Part shown: positions 32,123-64,000 of the stretch, one piece after another
Numbering within the stretch: the first letter of the stretch is position 1
How the letters are laid out: the number at the start of each line of letters is the position of its first letter
Assembly: GCF_042477335.2 (NCBI RefSeq)
Contig: NC_091246.1
Span: 111,567,001-111,631,000, forward strand
Reading direction: 5' to 3'
DNA: 64,000 bases
Source of the DNA: Ovis canadensis
Lineage: Eukaryota; Chordata; Mammalia; Artiodactyla; Bovidae
Notes under the pieces: generated by a model
The model's input: the letters and a program-made list of their open reading frames with translations, nothing else
Databases searched by the model: none
What the model was told of the DNA's origin: nothing
Translations under genes and position numbers: made by a program

Positions 32123-32893
32123 CATCACATCACAGTGGTCTTTATTAAAAAGTCTACAAAGCATAAATGCTGGAGATGGTGCGGAGAAAAAGTACCCCTC
32201 CTGCGCTGCTGGGGGGAATGTAAACTGGCACGACCACTATAGAGGATAGTCTGGAGGTTTCTTAAAAAACTAAAAATAGATCTACCATGTGATCCTGCTG
32301 TCCCACTTCTTGGCATTTACCTGGAGGAAACTCTAATTCAAAAAGATACATGCCCCTCACTGTTCATTCCAGCACTACTGTCAATAGACAAGGCATTGAA
32401 GCCTAAATGCCTGTTGACAGATGAATTGATAAAAAAAAGATATGGTACATAGTATTCAGCCATAAAAAAAGAATGAAATACTGCCATTTGCAACATGGGT
32501 AGATTCAGAGATTATGATATTAAGTGAAGTCAGACAAAGACAAACATTATATGATAGTACTTATATGTGGAATCTTATTTTTAAAAAAAATACAAATGCA
32601 CTTATATACAAAATAGAAATAGACTCATAGACATAGAACATAAACTTGTGCTTACCAAAGTCACTGGGAGGAGAAAGGAGAGAGAAATCAAATTAGGAGC
32701 TTGGATTAAAATAAACAAAGTATGTTATATATAAAACAGATAAGTTCCAACTGTATAGCACAGGGATCTATACTCAATATCCTTTAATAATGGAAAAAAT
32801 CTGAAAAAGAATATAGATCTTTAATTGAATCACTTTGCTGTACACTTGAAACCACACATTACAAATTAACTATACTTTAATTTTTAAAAAGAG

Positions 32894-33260
32894 ACATTTT
32901 GGAGTCTTAACCCCTAGTACCTAGGAGTGTGACTTTATTTGAACACAAAGTCCTTACGGAGGTAACCAAGTTAACATGAGGCGATGAAGGTGAGTCCTGA
33001 TCTAATAAGACTGGTGTCCTTATAAGAAGTTTGACAACAGGGGAGTGCACACGACAGGGAGACGCCATGTGAAGACAAAGGCCGACATCACGGTGATGCA
33101 GCCACAAGGCAAGGAACGTTGAAAATTACCACACACCACCAGCATCTAGGAGAGAGGCCTGGAACAGACTCTGGGTCACAGGTCTCAGAGAGAACCATGC
33201 CTGCCGATGTCTTCATCCTGTACTTCCAGCATCCAGACCTGTCCTTTGTCTCTATCATCA
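32894..33260 (+). repeat. Ancient interspersed repeat, family not named
   Basis: ttggagtcttaacccctagt followed by ggtgtccttataagaag and gccatgtgaagacaaagg match a common old mammalian repeat whose family name I cannot give with certainty. Its first 27 bases recur at 63974-64000, where the window stops. Confidence 0.6.
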
Positions 33261-34149
33261 CTTTAAACAACATACAGCTTCCAGCATAGAGGAAGCACTC
33301 AACAAATGTTTAGAGAATGACTGGGTCCAGAACACCTGGCCTTATAATTCATTCTGTACCCAAAAGTCCTAAGCCAAGCCTTTACAAGGCAGCGTGAGCT
33401 GCGAACCTTGATCACTCATTCCACACCCTCAGAATTCCTCCTGCGGCGACTCCTGACAGTTTCAAAGTCTGGTCTCTTTGATTTTCTAGCAACCAATCAT
33501 CTCTTCAGTTTTCAGCTTCTGATCTTCAGGTGAGCTGTCCCTAGCTTAGCGCTTGCCTACCCTTTCCCACCACACTGGCCATTCTCTGCCTTGAATTTCC
33601 AAGCACAGCCTCAGGTCCCCTGCATTCCAGTATCTGCTCTGATGGGTCACTTCTCTGCCTGTCTCCCTGAACTCAATCGTCACCACCTCACAGTGAAACA
33701 GCACCCTCAACTCTCACCTGTCCCACTGCTGCAGCCGAGTGGAAAATTCAGCAGAAACTGATGAAAGTTCAGAGCCTGCATCTTATGAAGAGAAAGCTCT
33801 TTAGTTTTGGCTCCCTTAGTTTTGTTACCATTGATTGGGAATGTGGGTGGGGATTATTTCCATACTTTAAAAAATAAAATTCTGTATGTAATCAATACTA
33901 TAAGAAGCACAGACCTGTACAAGAATATGGCTGCAAAGGCTAATGTTCTCCTTGGCCCAGAACACCAAACACCTTTCACCAAACAGGTTCCTACTGACGA
34001 AGGGAAGATGTTTAAGTTTGTATTAAGTATCTAAGGGAATCACACTAATTAAATGTGAGGGGGGAGTCCTGAATCTCTAGTCACATAACATCTCCATCTT
34101 ATCGCCCCGGCTATCCTGCTCCAGGAGTGACTCCAGGTCCCGATTCAAG
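33261..34149. other. Spacer between the two AADAT units
   Basis: Unique, non-coding sequence upstream of the copy B promoter. I see no gene, RNA or recognisable repeat in it. Confidence 0.6.
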
Positions 34150-34695
34150 CTGCTAATGCGGGGCGCCAGCTCCCCATGCTGCCTGCCGCAGGACACAGGA
34201 CCAAGCTAGAGGGTATGGCCGGGCCTCGGATTGGAGGGGCGGGCCGCCAGGGCGGGGCCGGAGCGGAGGCGTGTCCTCGGGCGGGGGCGGGGCTGGAGGC
34301 GAGGACCCGTCTAGAGGCGTGGCCAGGGGTGGGGTTGACCTGCACCCACAGGGACGCCGGGGCTCCTCACCGGTTGGAGGCGGAGACCAGACCCGAGGCG
34401 CGGCGCGCAGCCGCTACGGGGGTGGCGGCGTGGTCTCGGGGCGAGAAACCGGCTGGGAGTGGTGGCCATTGGCTCCAGACCGGGTCACGCGGGGAGGGAG
34501 GGGGCACGCGTCGTGACCCTGTGAGTGGACTTGGCCAGGCCCGCCACCCGCCAGCCGAGTCCTGACCAGGCCCGAGCGCAGCCTGCAGCCGGGACTCTGG
34601 CCCTGCACGCCAGAAACCAGTACCCAGAGGAAGTGCCTTTCTCGGGCGAGGGTTAGGCGCCCGGACTGAGGAAAACCTCCAGTCCGAGAAGGAGA

Positions 34696-55869
<21,174 letters not shown>

Positions 55870-57174
55870 AGAAATCAAACTCTTCATAGCACTCATGGAT
55901 TTCAGATAAATTATTTCTGTATTTCAGCAAGAAGAAACAATCATTGGTGCTAGATTTACAGATAAGGTTTCACTAAACAGGTCATGCCTGCAGTAATTTA
56001 ACTACACAGCTTTCAAAGTGCCCTTGAACCCATCAGACCTCCAAAATATAATTCATCCATAGCTTTTGATAAATATTCAACCCACACAGTTAATTTTATC
56101 CTGGATTTTATTGTAAAGAAGTCTGTATTCACTTTATAATTTCCCATAAATCTTCTTTGAAACTGACATTTAATAGTAAATTATTTATAAGCCAATAAGT
56201 TAAAAATGGCATATAATGTGAACTTTATCTCTTTTTAAGGAAATGTTATGAAAGCTTCCACCTGGAGCAGTAGTAAAAGAATCTGCCCACCAATTCAGGA
56301 GACTCAGGTTCAATCCCTGGGTTGGGAAGATCCCCTGGAGTAGGAAATGGTAACCCACTCCAGCATTCTTACTGGGAAATCCCATGGACAGAGAAGCCTT
56401 GTGGGTTACAGTCCATGGGGTCACAAAAAGTCTGACATGACTGAGCACTCACTCACTCAGTGAAAGCTTACTGCAAAAGTTGTTAGCATTTGACCATTAT
56501 GCATAATTTTCAGTAAGAGTATCACAGACATTGTATAATATAAAAATCTCTATAACATGAAATTCCAAAACTAAACATACCTGAAGATGTTCCTATTTAT
56601 TCTGAGGAGAGACTGAGGACTTTGAAAAACATTCTACATTGTATTTTATAATTCTACACACCTTCAAAAACACATTCTTACCAGTTATGTGATTCCAAGC
56701 TACTACATATCTTTGAGGTACTCAGGATATACTTTTTAATGATTTTCTTTCTCATCTTTTACTATCTTTGTTTTCCCATCTGATTATTAAAAATATGCTC
56801 ATGTAATCTTTCAGATAATCCTGGAAATGTAAAGGATAAAGTAAAAGCCACTGCCTGTCTCACTGCACCGTTTATCATCCCTCCTTTTAGATGTTTCTGT
56901 GCGTGTACATGAGCATAGGATGCCATTAGGACAGTATCCTAAACCCCCTGTATCCATTTTCTGTCACTGTAGAGCAATTTACCAGCATTCCAGTGTAGTC
57001 ACTGTGAAGTTATCAGGTCCTGTAGGGAATGAGGAAGTATTGGTCACTGTCATTCCCAAGATTTAACATAAATACCTCCATGACAGTTATTATTTTTCCA
57101 CCATGTGAATGAGCTGGAGCGTTTGGTCCTGGTGCTCATCACTATAGCTATTTCAAGCTGACTTAAAATGAACA
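55870..57174. other. 3' UTR and downstream flank of copy B
   Basis: Aligns with 23361-27130 after removal of the BovB copies. Contains one Bov-tA. The 3' UTR end could not be placed. Confidence 0.6.
56258..56460 (+). mobile_element. Bov-tA SINE
   Basis: ccacctggagcagtagtaaa to catgactgagcactc on +. Perfect 9-bp duplication tgaaagctt at 56249-56257 and 56461-56469. Absent from unit A near 24632. Confidence 0.92.
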
Positions 57175-58440
57175 GTTGTCAGGAAGCACAGAGTCACAGG
57201 CAGAATAAATCCAGGGGGAGCATGAAGATACACATAGTAATCAAATTGACAAAAATTAAAGACAAAGGGAAAATATTAAAAGTTTAAAAAGGGAAAGCAA
57301 AAAATAACACACAATCTAATTCCCATAGGGTTATCAGCTGATTTCTCAGCAGAAACACTGGCCAGGAGGGAGTGACATGATAGCTTTAAAGTGAAGAAAG
57401 GGAAGAAATGGAATACCCAGCAAGGCTTTCATGCAGATTTGACAGAAAAATCAAAAGCTTTACAGATAAGCAAAAGCTAAGTGAATTCAGCACCACCAGA
57501 CCAGCTTTACAACAAATGCCAAAGGAACTTCTCTAGGTGGAAAAGAAAAGGCCACAACTAGGAAAAAGAAAATTATGAATGGACAAGCTCACTGGTAAAG
57601 GCACATAGGAAGTCAACCACTCCTAAACATGATATCAAAAGCATCAATCATGAGGAGAGCACAAGGTGGGGTATTGGAGATGCATTTGAAATTAAAAGAC
57701 CAGCAACTTAAAATAATCATGTTTATATATAGATGCTATATCAAAACCTGCTGATCACCACAAACTGAAAATCTACGATAGACACAAACATAAAAAGGAA
57801 AAAAGGACCCATTTACAACACTCAAGTTAGCTATCAAATTAGAGGAGAACAAAAGAGGAAGGGGGAAAAAGACTCATAAAAACAAACAATTAACAAAGTG
57901 GTAATAAGGACATACCTGTGGATAATTACTTTGAATGTAAATGAATTTAATGCTTTAAATGAAAGACACTGACTGGCTCAATGGATAGAAACATAAGACG
58001 CTGTCTACACAAGCACCACTTCAGATCTAGGGACACATACAGACTGAGAATGAGGAGTTCGAGAAAGGTATTCCATGCAAATGGAAACCAAAAGAAAGCT
58101 AGAATGGCAATACCCAGACAAAATAGACTTTAAAGACTGTTACCAGAGGCAGAGGAGGACACTATATAATGATCAAGGGATCAATCCAAGATGAAGTTAT
58201 ACATGCATAAGTATATATGCAACCAACACAGGTACACCTGAATATATAATGCAAATAGAAACAGCCATTAAAAGGGAACAGTTGTCATTCAGCATGGTTT
58301 CCTTCACATTTAACTTTAAATATTGACTTGTCCACTTTAGAAGTCCCTCCCCCCAGTGTAAGAAAGTCTTTAATGCTTCCCTATGGATCAATGAAACTAA
58401 AAGCTCGTTCTTTGAAATGATGAGAAAAATGGATAAACCG

Positions 58441-58646
58441 CTGAAGTCACTCAGTTGTGTCTGACTCTTTGTGACCCCATGGACTGTAGCCCACCAGGCT
58501 CCTCCATCCATGGAATTTTCTAGGTAAGAGTACTGGAGTGGGTTGCCATTCCCTTCTCCAGGGGATCTTCCCAACCTAGGGATCAAACCCGGGTCTCCCG
58601 CACTGCAGGCAGACACTTTACCACCTGAGCCACCAGGGAAGCCCAC
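58441..58646 (-). mobile_element. Bov-tA SINE, antisense
   Basis: gctgaagtcactcagttgtg to gagccaccagggaagccc on minus. Unit A is empty here (near 29388). Confidence 0.93.
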
Positions 58647-59843
58647 TAGCCACACTCATAAAGAAAAGAAAAAAAAAAAAAGGAAGAGGATTCACATCAA
58701 TAAAATTAGAAATGAAAAGAGAGACTCTACAACTGACACTACAGAAATAAAAAGGACATAAAAGACTACTGTGAGCAACTATACACCAAGAAACTGGAAA
58801 GCCAGAGGAAATGGGACAGATTATTAGGAAGGTTCCAAGACTGCATGAGGACCAAGTAGAAAATATGAGCAAACCAATTATCAATACTGAAATTGAATCA
58901 GAAAATTTAAAACTCCAAGCAACCAAAAGCCCAGGACTAGAGGGTTTCACAGGTGAACTCTACCAAGCATTTAGAGAAGAGTTAACAATCATCCTTCTAA
59001 AACTATTTTGAAAAAATTGCAGAGAAAGAAACAGTTCCAAACTCATTCTATGAGGCCACGTCACCCTAATAACAAAACCAGACAAAGATATCACAAAAAA
59101 AGAAAATTACAGGCCAATATCACTGATGAACACAGATACAAAAAATACTCAACAGAATACGAGCAAATCAATTCCAACAATACAATATAAAGATCACACA
59201 CCATGATCAAGGGAATTTATCATAGGGGTGCTAGAATTTTTCATTATTTGGAAATCAATCAGTGTGTTGCATTATATTAACAAACTGAAAAATAAAAACC
59301 ATATTATCATCTCAATAGATGCAGAAAAAGCTTTTAATAAAATTCAACATCCATTTATGATTAAAAACTCCTCAGAAAGTGGGCATAATGGGACCATATC
59401 TCAACATAATAAGGCCACATGTGACAAACCAGTAGCTAATCTCATATTCAACAGTTGAAAGCTGAAAGCATTTCCATTAAGTTCAGAAATAAGAGAATGC
59501 CCCCTTAACATTTTTATTCTACATAGATTTGGAACTCCTAGCCATGCAGTCACACAGGAAAAATAAAAAGAATCCAAGTTGGAAAAGAAGACAGTAAAAC
59601 TATCATGGTTTGCATATGACATGCTGCTATACATAGAAAATCCTAAAGACCCTACCAGGAAACTATTAGAGTTCATTAATAAATTCTGTAAATTTTCAGG
59701 ACACAAAATTAACATACAGAAATCTGTTGCATTTCTATATACAAACAAGGAAACATCAAAAGAGAAATTAAGGAAACAATTTCATTTACTACAGTATCAA
59801 AAAGAATAGAATACTTAGGATTAAACCTGTCTAAGGAGGCAAA

Positions 59844-60912
59844 AGCCTTTGATTGTGTGGATCATAATAAACTGTGGAAAATTCTGAAAGAGACGGGAAT
59901 ACCAGACCACCTGACCTGCCTCTTGAGAAATCTGTATACAGGTCAGGAATCAACAGTTAGAACTGGACATGGAACAACAGACTGGTTCCAAATAGGAAAA
60001 GGAGTACATCAAGGCTGTATATTGTCACCCTGCTTATTTAACTTATATGCAGAGTACCTCATGAGAAACCCTGGACTGGAAGAAACACAAGCTGGAATCA
60101 AGATTGCCGGGAGAAATATCAATAACTTCAGATATGCAGGTGACACCACCCTTATGGCAGAAAGTGAAGAGGAACTCAAAAGCCTCTTGATAAAAGTGAA
60201 AATGGAGAGTGAAAAAGTTGGCTTAAAGCTCAACATTCAGAAAATGAAGATCATGACATCTGGTCCCATCACTTCATGGGAAATAGATGGGGAAACAGTG
60301 GAAACAGTGTCAGACTTTATTTTTGGGGGCTCCAAAATCACTGCAGATGGTGACTGCAGCCATGAAATTAAAAGACGCTTACTCCTTGGAAGAAAAGTTA
60401 TGACCAACCTAGATAGCATATTCAAAAGCAGAGACATTACTTTGCCGACTAAGGTCCGTCTAGTCAAGGCTATGGTTTTTCCAGCAGTCATGTATGGATG
60501 TGAGAGTTGGACTGTGAAGAAGGCTGAGTGCTGAAGAATTGATGCTTTTGAACTGTGGTATTGGAGAAGATTCTTGAGAGTCCCTTGGACTGCAAGGAGA
60601 TCCAACCAGTCCATTCTGAAGGAGATCAGTCCTGGGTGTTCTTTGGAAGGAATGATGCTAAAGCTGAAACTCCAGTACTTTGGCCACCTCATGCGAAGAG
60701 TTGACTCATTGGAAAAGACTCTGATGCTGGGAGGGATTGGGGGCAGGAGGAGAAGGGGACGACAGAGGATGAGATGGCTGGATGGCATCACTGACTCAAT
60801 GGACATGAGTCTGAGTGAACTCTGGGAGTTGGTGATGGACAGGGAGGCCTGGCGGGCTGCGATTCATGGGGTCACAAAGAGTCGGACACGACTGACCAAC
60901 TGAACTGAACTG
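59844..60912 (+). mobile_element. BovB LINE, 1.07 kb
   Basis: 5'-truncated BovB with two long frames, 59857-60534 (225 codons) and 60574-60903 (109 codons), separated by one stop region. The polymerase box is mutated to YAGD. Perfect 11-bp duplication aaggaggcaaa at 59833-59843 and 60913-60923. Unit A has the empty site near 30698. Confidence 0.95.
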
Positions 60913-61117
60913 AAGGAGGCAAAGACTTATACTCCGAAAACTGTTAGATAATGATAAAAGATTTAGAAGACGACACAAGCAGGTATAAAGATACACTATG
61001 TTCTTGGATTGGAAGCATCAGTTCAGTCGCTCAAGCCAGTCTACAGATTCAATGCAATACCACTCAAATTACCAAAGACATTTTACACAGAACTTGAGAA
61101 AATAAAATATGTATGGA

Positions 61118-61408
61118 GGGCTTCCCTGGTGTTCGGTTAGTGATTAAGAATCTGCCTACCAATGCAGGGGACACAGGTTCGATGCTTGGTGGGAATATCA
61201 CACTTGCTGAGGGGCAACCAAGCACCCTGGGCACAACTAGTGAGCCCACGTGCCGGGAGCCCGTGCTCCACAGCAAGAGAAGCCACCACAGTGAGAAGCC
61301 CGCGCGCTGCAGTGACGCATAGCCGCTGCTTGCCTCAGCGAGAGAAAGCCCTCACACAGCAGCCAAGACCCAGTACAGCCAAAAGTAAACAAATAAATAA
61401 TGTTTTTA
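61118..61408 (+). mobile_element. CHR-type SINE
   Basis: ggcttccctggtgttcggtt, then ccacagtgagaagcccg, ending in aaataaataatg. Duplication atgtatgga at 61109-61117 and 61409-61417. Confidence 0.9.
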
Positions 61409-61987
61409 ATGTATGGAAACACAGAAGACCCCCAAATACCCAAAGCAATCTTGAGAAAGAAGAATGGGGCCAGAGGCATCATGCTCCCTGACTAGTGATA
61501 TAAGGGAGTCATCAGAACGCTACAGAACTGGCACAAAAACAGAAATACAGATCAGTGGAACAGGACAGAATGCCGAGAAATAGACCCACAAATGTATGGT
61601 CAAGTGATCTGTGACAAAAGAGGCAAGAATATGCAATGGAGAAGAGACAGTCTCTTCAACAGCTGGTACTAGGAAAAGTGGACAGCTACATGATAAAGAA
61701 TGAAATTAGAAAATTTGCTAATACCATAAACAAAAATAAATTGGAAATAGCTTACAGATCTAAATGTAAGAATAGATACTATGAAACTTCTAAAGGAAAT
61801 CCTAGGGAGAATATTCTTGGACATAAATGGCAGCAATATCTTTTTGGATCAATCCCAGACTAATGAAAATAAAAACAAGAAATGGGACCTAATTAAACTT
61901 AAAAGCTTTTACAGAGCAAAGGACACCATAAAAATGAGAAAAGACCACTTGGGGAATAGGAGACAATATTTGCAAAAGATGCTACTG

Positions 61988-62115
61988 CTGTTGCTGCTGC
62001 TAAGTCACTTCAGTCGTGTCCAACTCTGTGCAACCCCATAGATGGCAGCCCACCAGGCTCCCCCATCCCTGGGATTCTCCAGGCAAGAGTACTGGAGTGG
62101 GGTGCCATTGCCTTC
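61988..62115 (-). mobile_element. BOV-A-type SINE, antisense
   Basis: A single BOV-A unit on minus after a short GCT run. Duplication tgctactg at 61980-61987 and 62116-62123. Confidence 0.9.
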
Positions 62116-62649
62116 TGCTACTGACAAAGAATTAATTTCCAAAATATATGAAGAACTATTAGAGTTTAATATGAAAAAAACAACCCAATCAAAAAAAAAA
62201 AGGTCAAGAGACCTAAATAGACACTTCTGCAAAGAAAAATACATGGCCAACAGGCACATGAAACATCACTATTTATTACAGAAACGAAAATCCAAATTTC
62301 AATGAAGTACCATGCCACATTGGTCAGAATGGTCATCGTTTAAAACTCTACAAAATAAAATTTTCCAGAGGGTGTGGAGAAAATGGAATCCTTCTACACT
62401 ACTGGTGGGAATGTAAGCTGGTGTAGCCATGTGAAAAATTCTGTGTAGCTTATTTTCAAAACTAAAAGTAGAGTTTCTATATGATCCTGCAATCCCAATC
62501 CTGGGTGTATATATATACGGAGAAAACTCTAATTCAAATACATACATGAATCCCAATGTTCACAGCAGCCGTATTTACATAGCCAAGACATGGAAACAAC
62601 TTAAATGGACATCACAGATAAATGGAAAAAGAAAATCTAGTACATATTC

Positions 62650-63405
62650 AGTTCAGTTCAGTTCAATTGCTCAGTCATGTCTGACTCTTTGTGACCCCAT
62701 GAATTGCAGCACGCCAGGCCTCCCTATCCATCACCAACTCCCGGGGTCCACTCAAACTCATGTCCATCGAGTTGGTGATGCCATCCAACCATCTCATCCT
62801 CTGTCGTCCCCTTTTCCTCCTGCCCCCAATCCCTCCCAGCATCAGAGTCTTTTCCAATGAGTCAGCTGTACACATGAGGTGGCCAAAGTACTGGAGTTTC
62901 AGCTTTAGCATTATTCCTTCCAAAGAACACCCAGGGCTGATCTCCTTTAGAATGGACTGGTTGGATCTCCTTGCAGCCCTAGGGACTCGCAAGCGTCTTC
63001 TCCAACACCACAGTTCAAAAGCATCAATTCTTAAGCACTCAGTTTTCTTCACAGTCCAACTCTCACATCCATACATGACCACTGGAAAAAACCTTGACTA
63101 GACAGACCTTTGTTGGCAAAGTAATGTCTCTGCTTCTGAATATGCTATCTAGGTTGGTCATAACTTTTCTTCCAAGGAGTAAGCGTCTTTTAATTTCATG
63201 GCTGCAATCCCATCTGCAGTGATTTTGGAGCCCCCCAAAAATAAAGTCTGACATTGTTTCCATTGTTTCCCCATCTATTTCCCATGAAGTGATTAGACCA
63301 GATGCCATGATCTTCGTTTTCCAAATATTGAGCTTTAAGCCAACTTTTTCACTCTCCTCTTTCACTTTCATCAAGAGCCTTTTCAGTTCCTCTTCACTTT
63401 CTGCC
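62650..63405 (-). mobile_element. BovB LINE, 5'-truncated, antisense
   Basis: The 3' 0.76 kb of BovB on minus, inserted in the L1 3' UTR between attcag and ctcagcc. Frames 62675-63082 and 63063-63407 overlap with a frameshift. Truncated just after the polymerase box position. Unit A is empty at about 32455. Confidence 0.93.
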
Positions 63406-63675
63406 ACTCAGCCATTAAAGAAAAAAAATAGAATGAAATAATGCCATTTGCAGCAACATAAGCAGACCTAGGTATTATCATATTAAATAAAGACAGAGAA
63501 GCAAATATCACATATCACTTATATATGGAATTTTTTTAATGATACAAATGAACTTATTTACAAAACAGGAAAAGAGTCACAGACATAGAACATAAAATTA
63601 GCATTTCTGATGGGGACGGAGAGATGACAGGGAGAAGAAGAAGCTTAAACAGGAGTCTGAGATTAAAAAATAAAT

Positions 63676-63790
63676 GGCCAACCCACTCCAGTATTCTTGC
63701 CTAGAAAAAATCCCATGTACAGAGGAGCCTGGAGGGCTACAGTCCATGGGGTCACAAAGAGTCAGACACAACCCAACAACTGAGCATATG
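63676..63790 (+). mobile_element. Bov SINE, 5'-truncated
   Basis: ggccaacccactccagtatt to agtcagacacaacccaac, the 3' part of a Bov-tA on +, in the L1 3' UTR. Confidence 0.85.
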
Positions 63791-63973
63791 TAAGATAGAT
63801 GAACAAGAACCTACTGTATAGCACAGAGAACTATATTTAATACCTTGTGATAACCTATAATGGAAAAAATCTGAAAAAGAACACACATGTATGTATACAT
63901 AACTGAAGCACTTTGTTGTACACTTGAAACTAACAGAACATTGTAAATTAACTATACTTCAATGTTTTAATAA

Positions 63974-64000
63974 AGATACTTTGGAGCCTTAACCCCTAGT
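63974..64000 (+). repeat. Start of the old repeat also seen at 32894
   Basis: actttggagccttaacccct matches the first bases of the repeat at 32894-33260, so the second unit continues past the window edge. Confidence 0.7.

Larger units (their letters stand above)
27130..32893 (+). mobile_element. Old L1 element, unit A, broken by later insertions
   Basis: L1 on +: ORF1-side sequence (27250-27780), endonuclease (28722-28991, NGNQKETGVAIFISDKIDF then NIYAPN), polymerase (about 29350-30900, with a FADDM-like box at about 30460), ORF2 C-terminus, and 3' UTR to about 32893. Full of stops and frameshifts. The same L1 lies at 57175-63973, so it predates the duplication, but nearly all the insertions inside it differ between the units. 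Confidence 0.9.
57175..63973 (+). mobile_element. Old L1 element, unit B, broken by later insertions
   Basis: Same L1 as 27130-32893: ORF1-side sequence, endonuclease (about 58000-58260), polymerase (about 58400-59820 and 60913 on, with the active-site box changed to FAYDM near 59608), ORF2 end and 3' UTR. Dead. Its internal insertions are almost all different from those in unit A. Confidence 0.9.

Overview
The window is nuclear DNA from a ruminant, most likely a bovid. The evidence is dense BovB (RTE-clade) LINEs, Bov-tA and BOV-A2 SINEs, CHR-type cetartiodactyl SINEs and several L1 elements, with older MIR and L2 copies between them. The exact species cannot be decided from the sequence.

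The only protein-coding genes I can support are two head-to-tail copies of a kynurenine/alpha-aminoadipate aminotransferase gene (AADAT, KAT II), both on the + strand. Copy A enters from the left as exons 5 to 13 (4861-23360). Its first four exons are not in the window. Copy B is complete: a CpG-island promoter (about 34150-35120), ATG at 34696, 13 coding exons and a stop at 55869, giving 425 codons with canonical splice sites and the expected PLP and substrate residues. Copy A also has open exons and canonical splice sites. It differs at many residues and lacks one codon beside the cofactor-binding Asp-Asp-Pro-Tyr motif.

Layout: 1-4285 holds two BovB elements and an L1 piece upstream of copy A exon 5. 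Copy A runs from 4861 to 23360, its introns swollen by BovB, L1, SINEs and a processed CHCHD2 pseudogene (16786-17591, minus). Its 3' flank (23361-27130) carries two BovB insertions, followed by a broken L1 (27130-32893) and an old repeat to about 33260. A 0.9 kb spacer leads to the copy B promoter. Copy B is followed by the same 3' flank and the same L1 (57175-63973). The window ends at a point equivalent to about 32915 in the first unit, roughly 1.8 kb before where another AADAT start would be expected if the array continues.

Because the repeat units can be aligned, many insertions can be polarised: one unit is filled, the other keeps the empty site. Divergence between the units is patchy. 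Some stretches are nearly identical and adjoining ones differ by more than 10 percent, which suggests gene conversion. No CRISPR array, functional RNA gene, integron or other prokaryote-type system is present.
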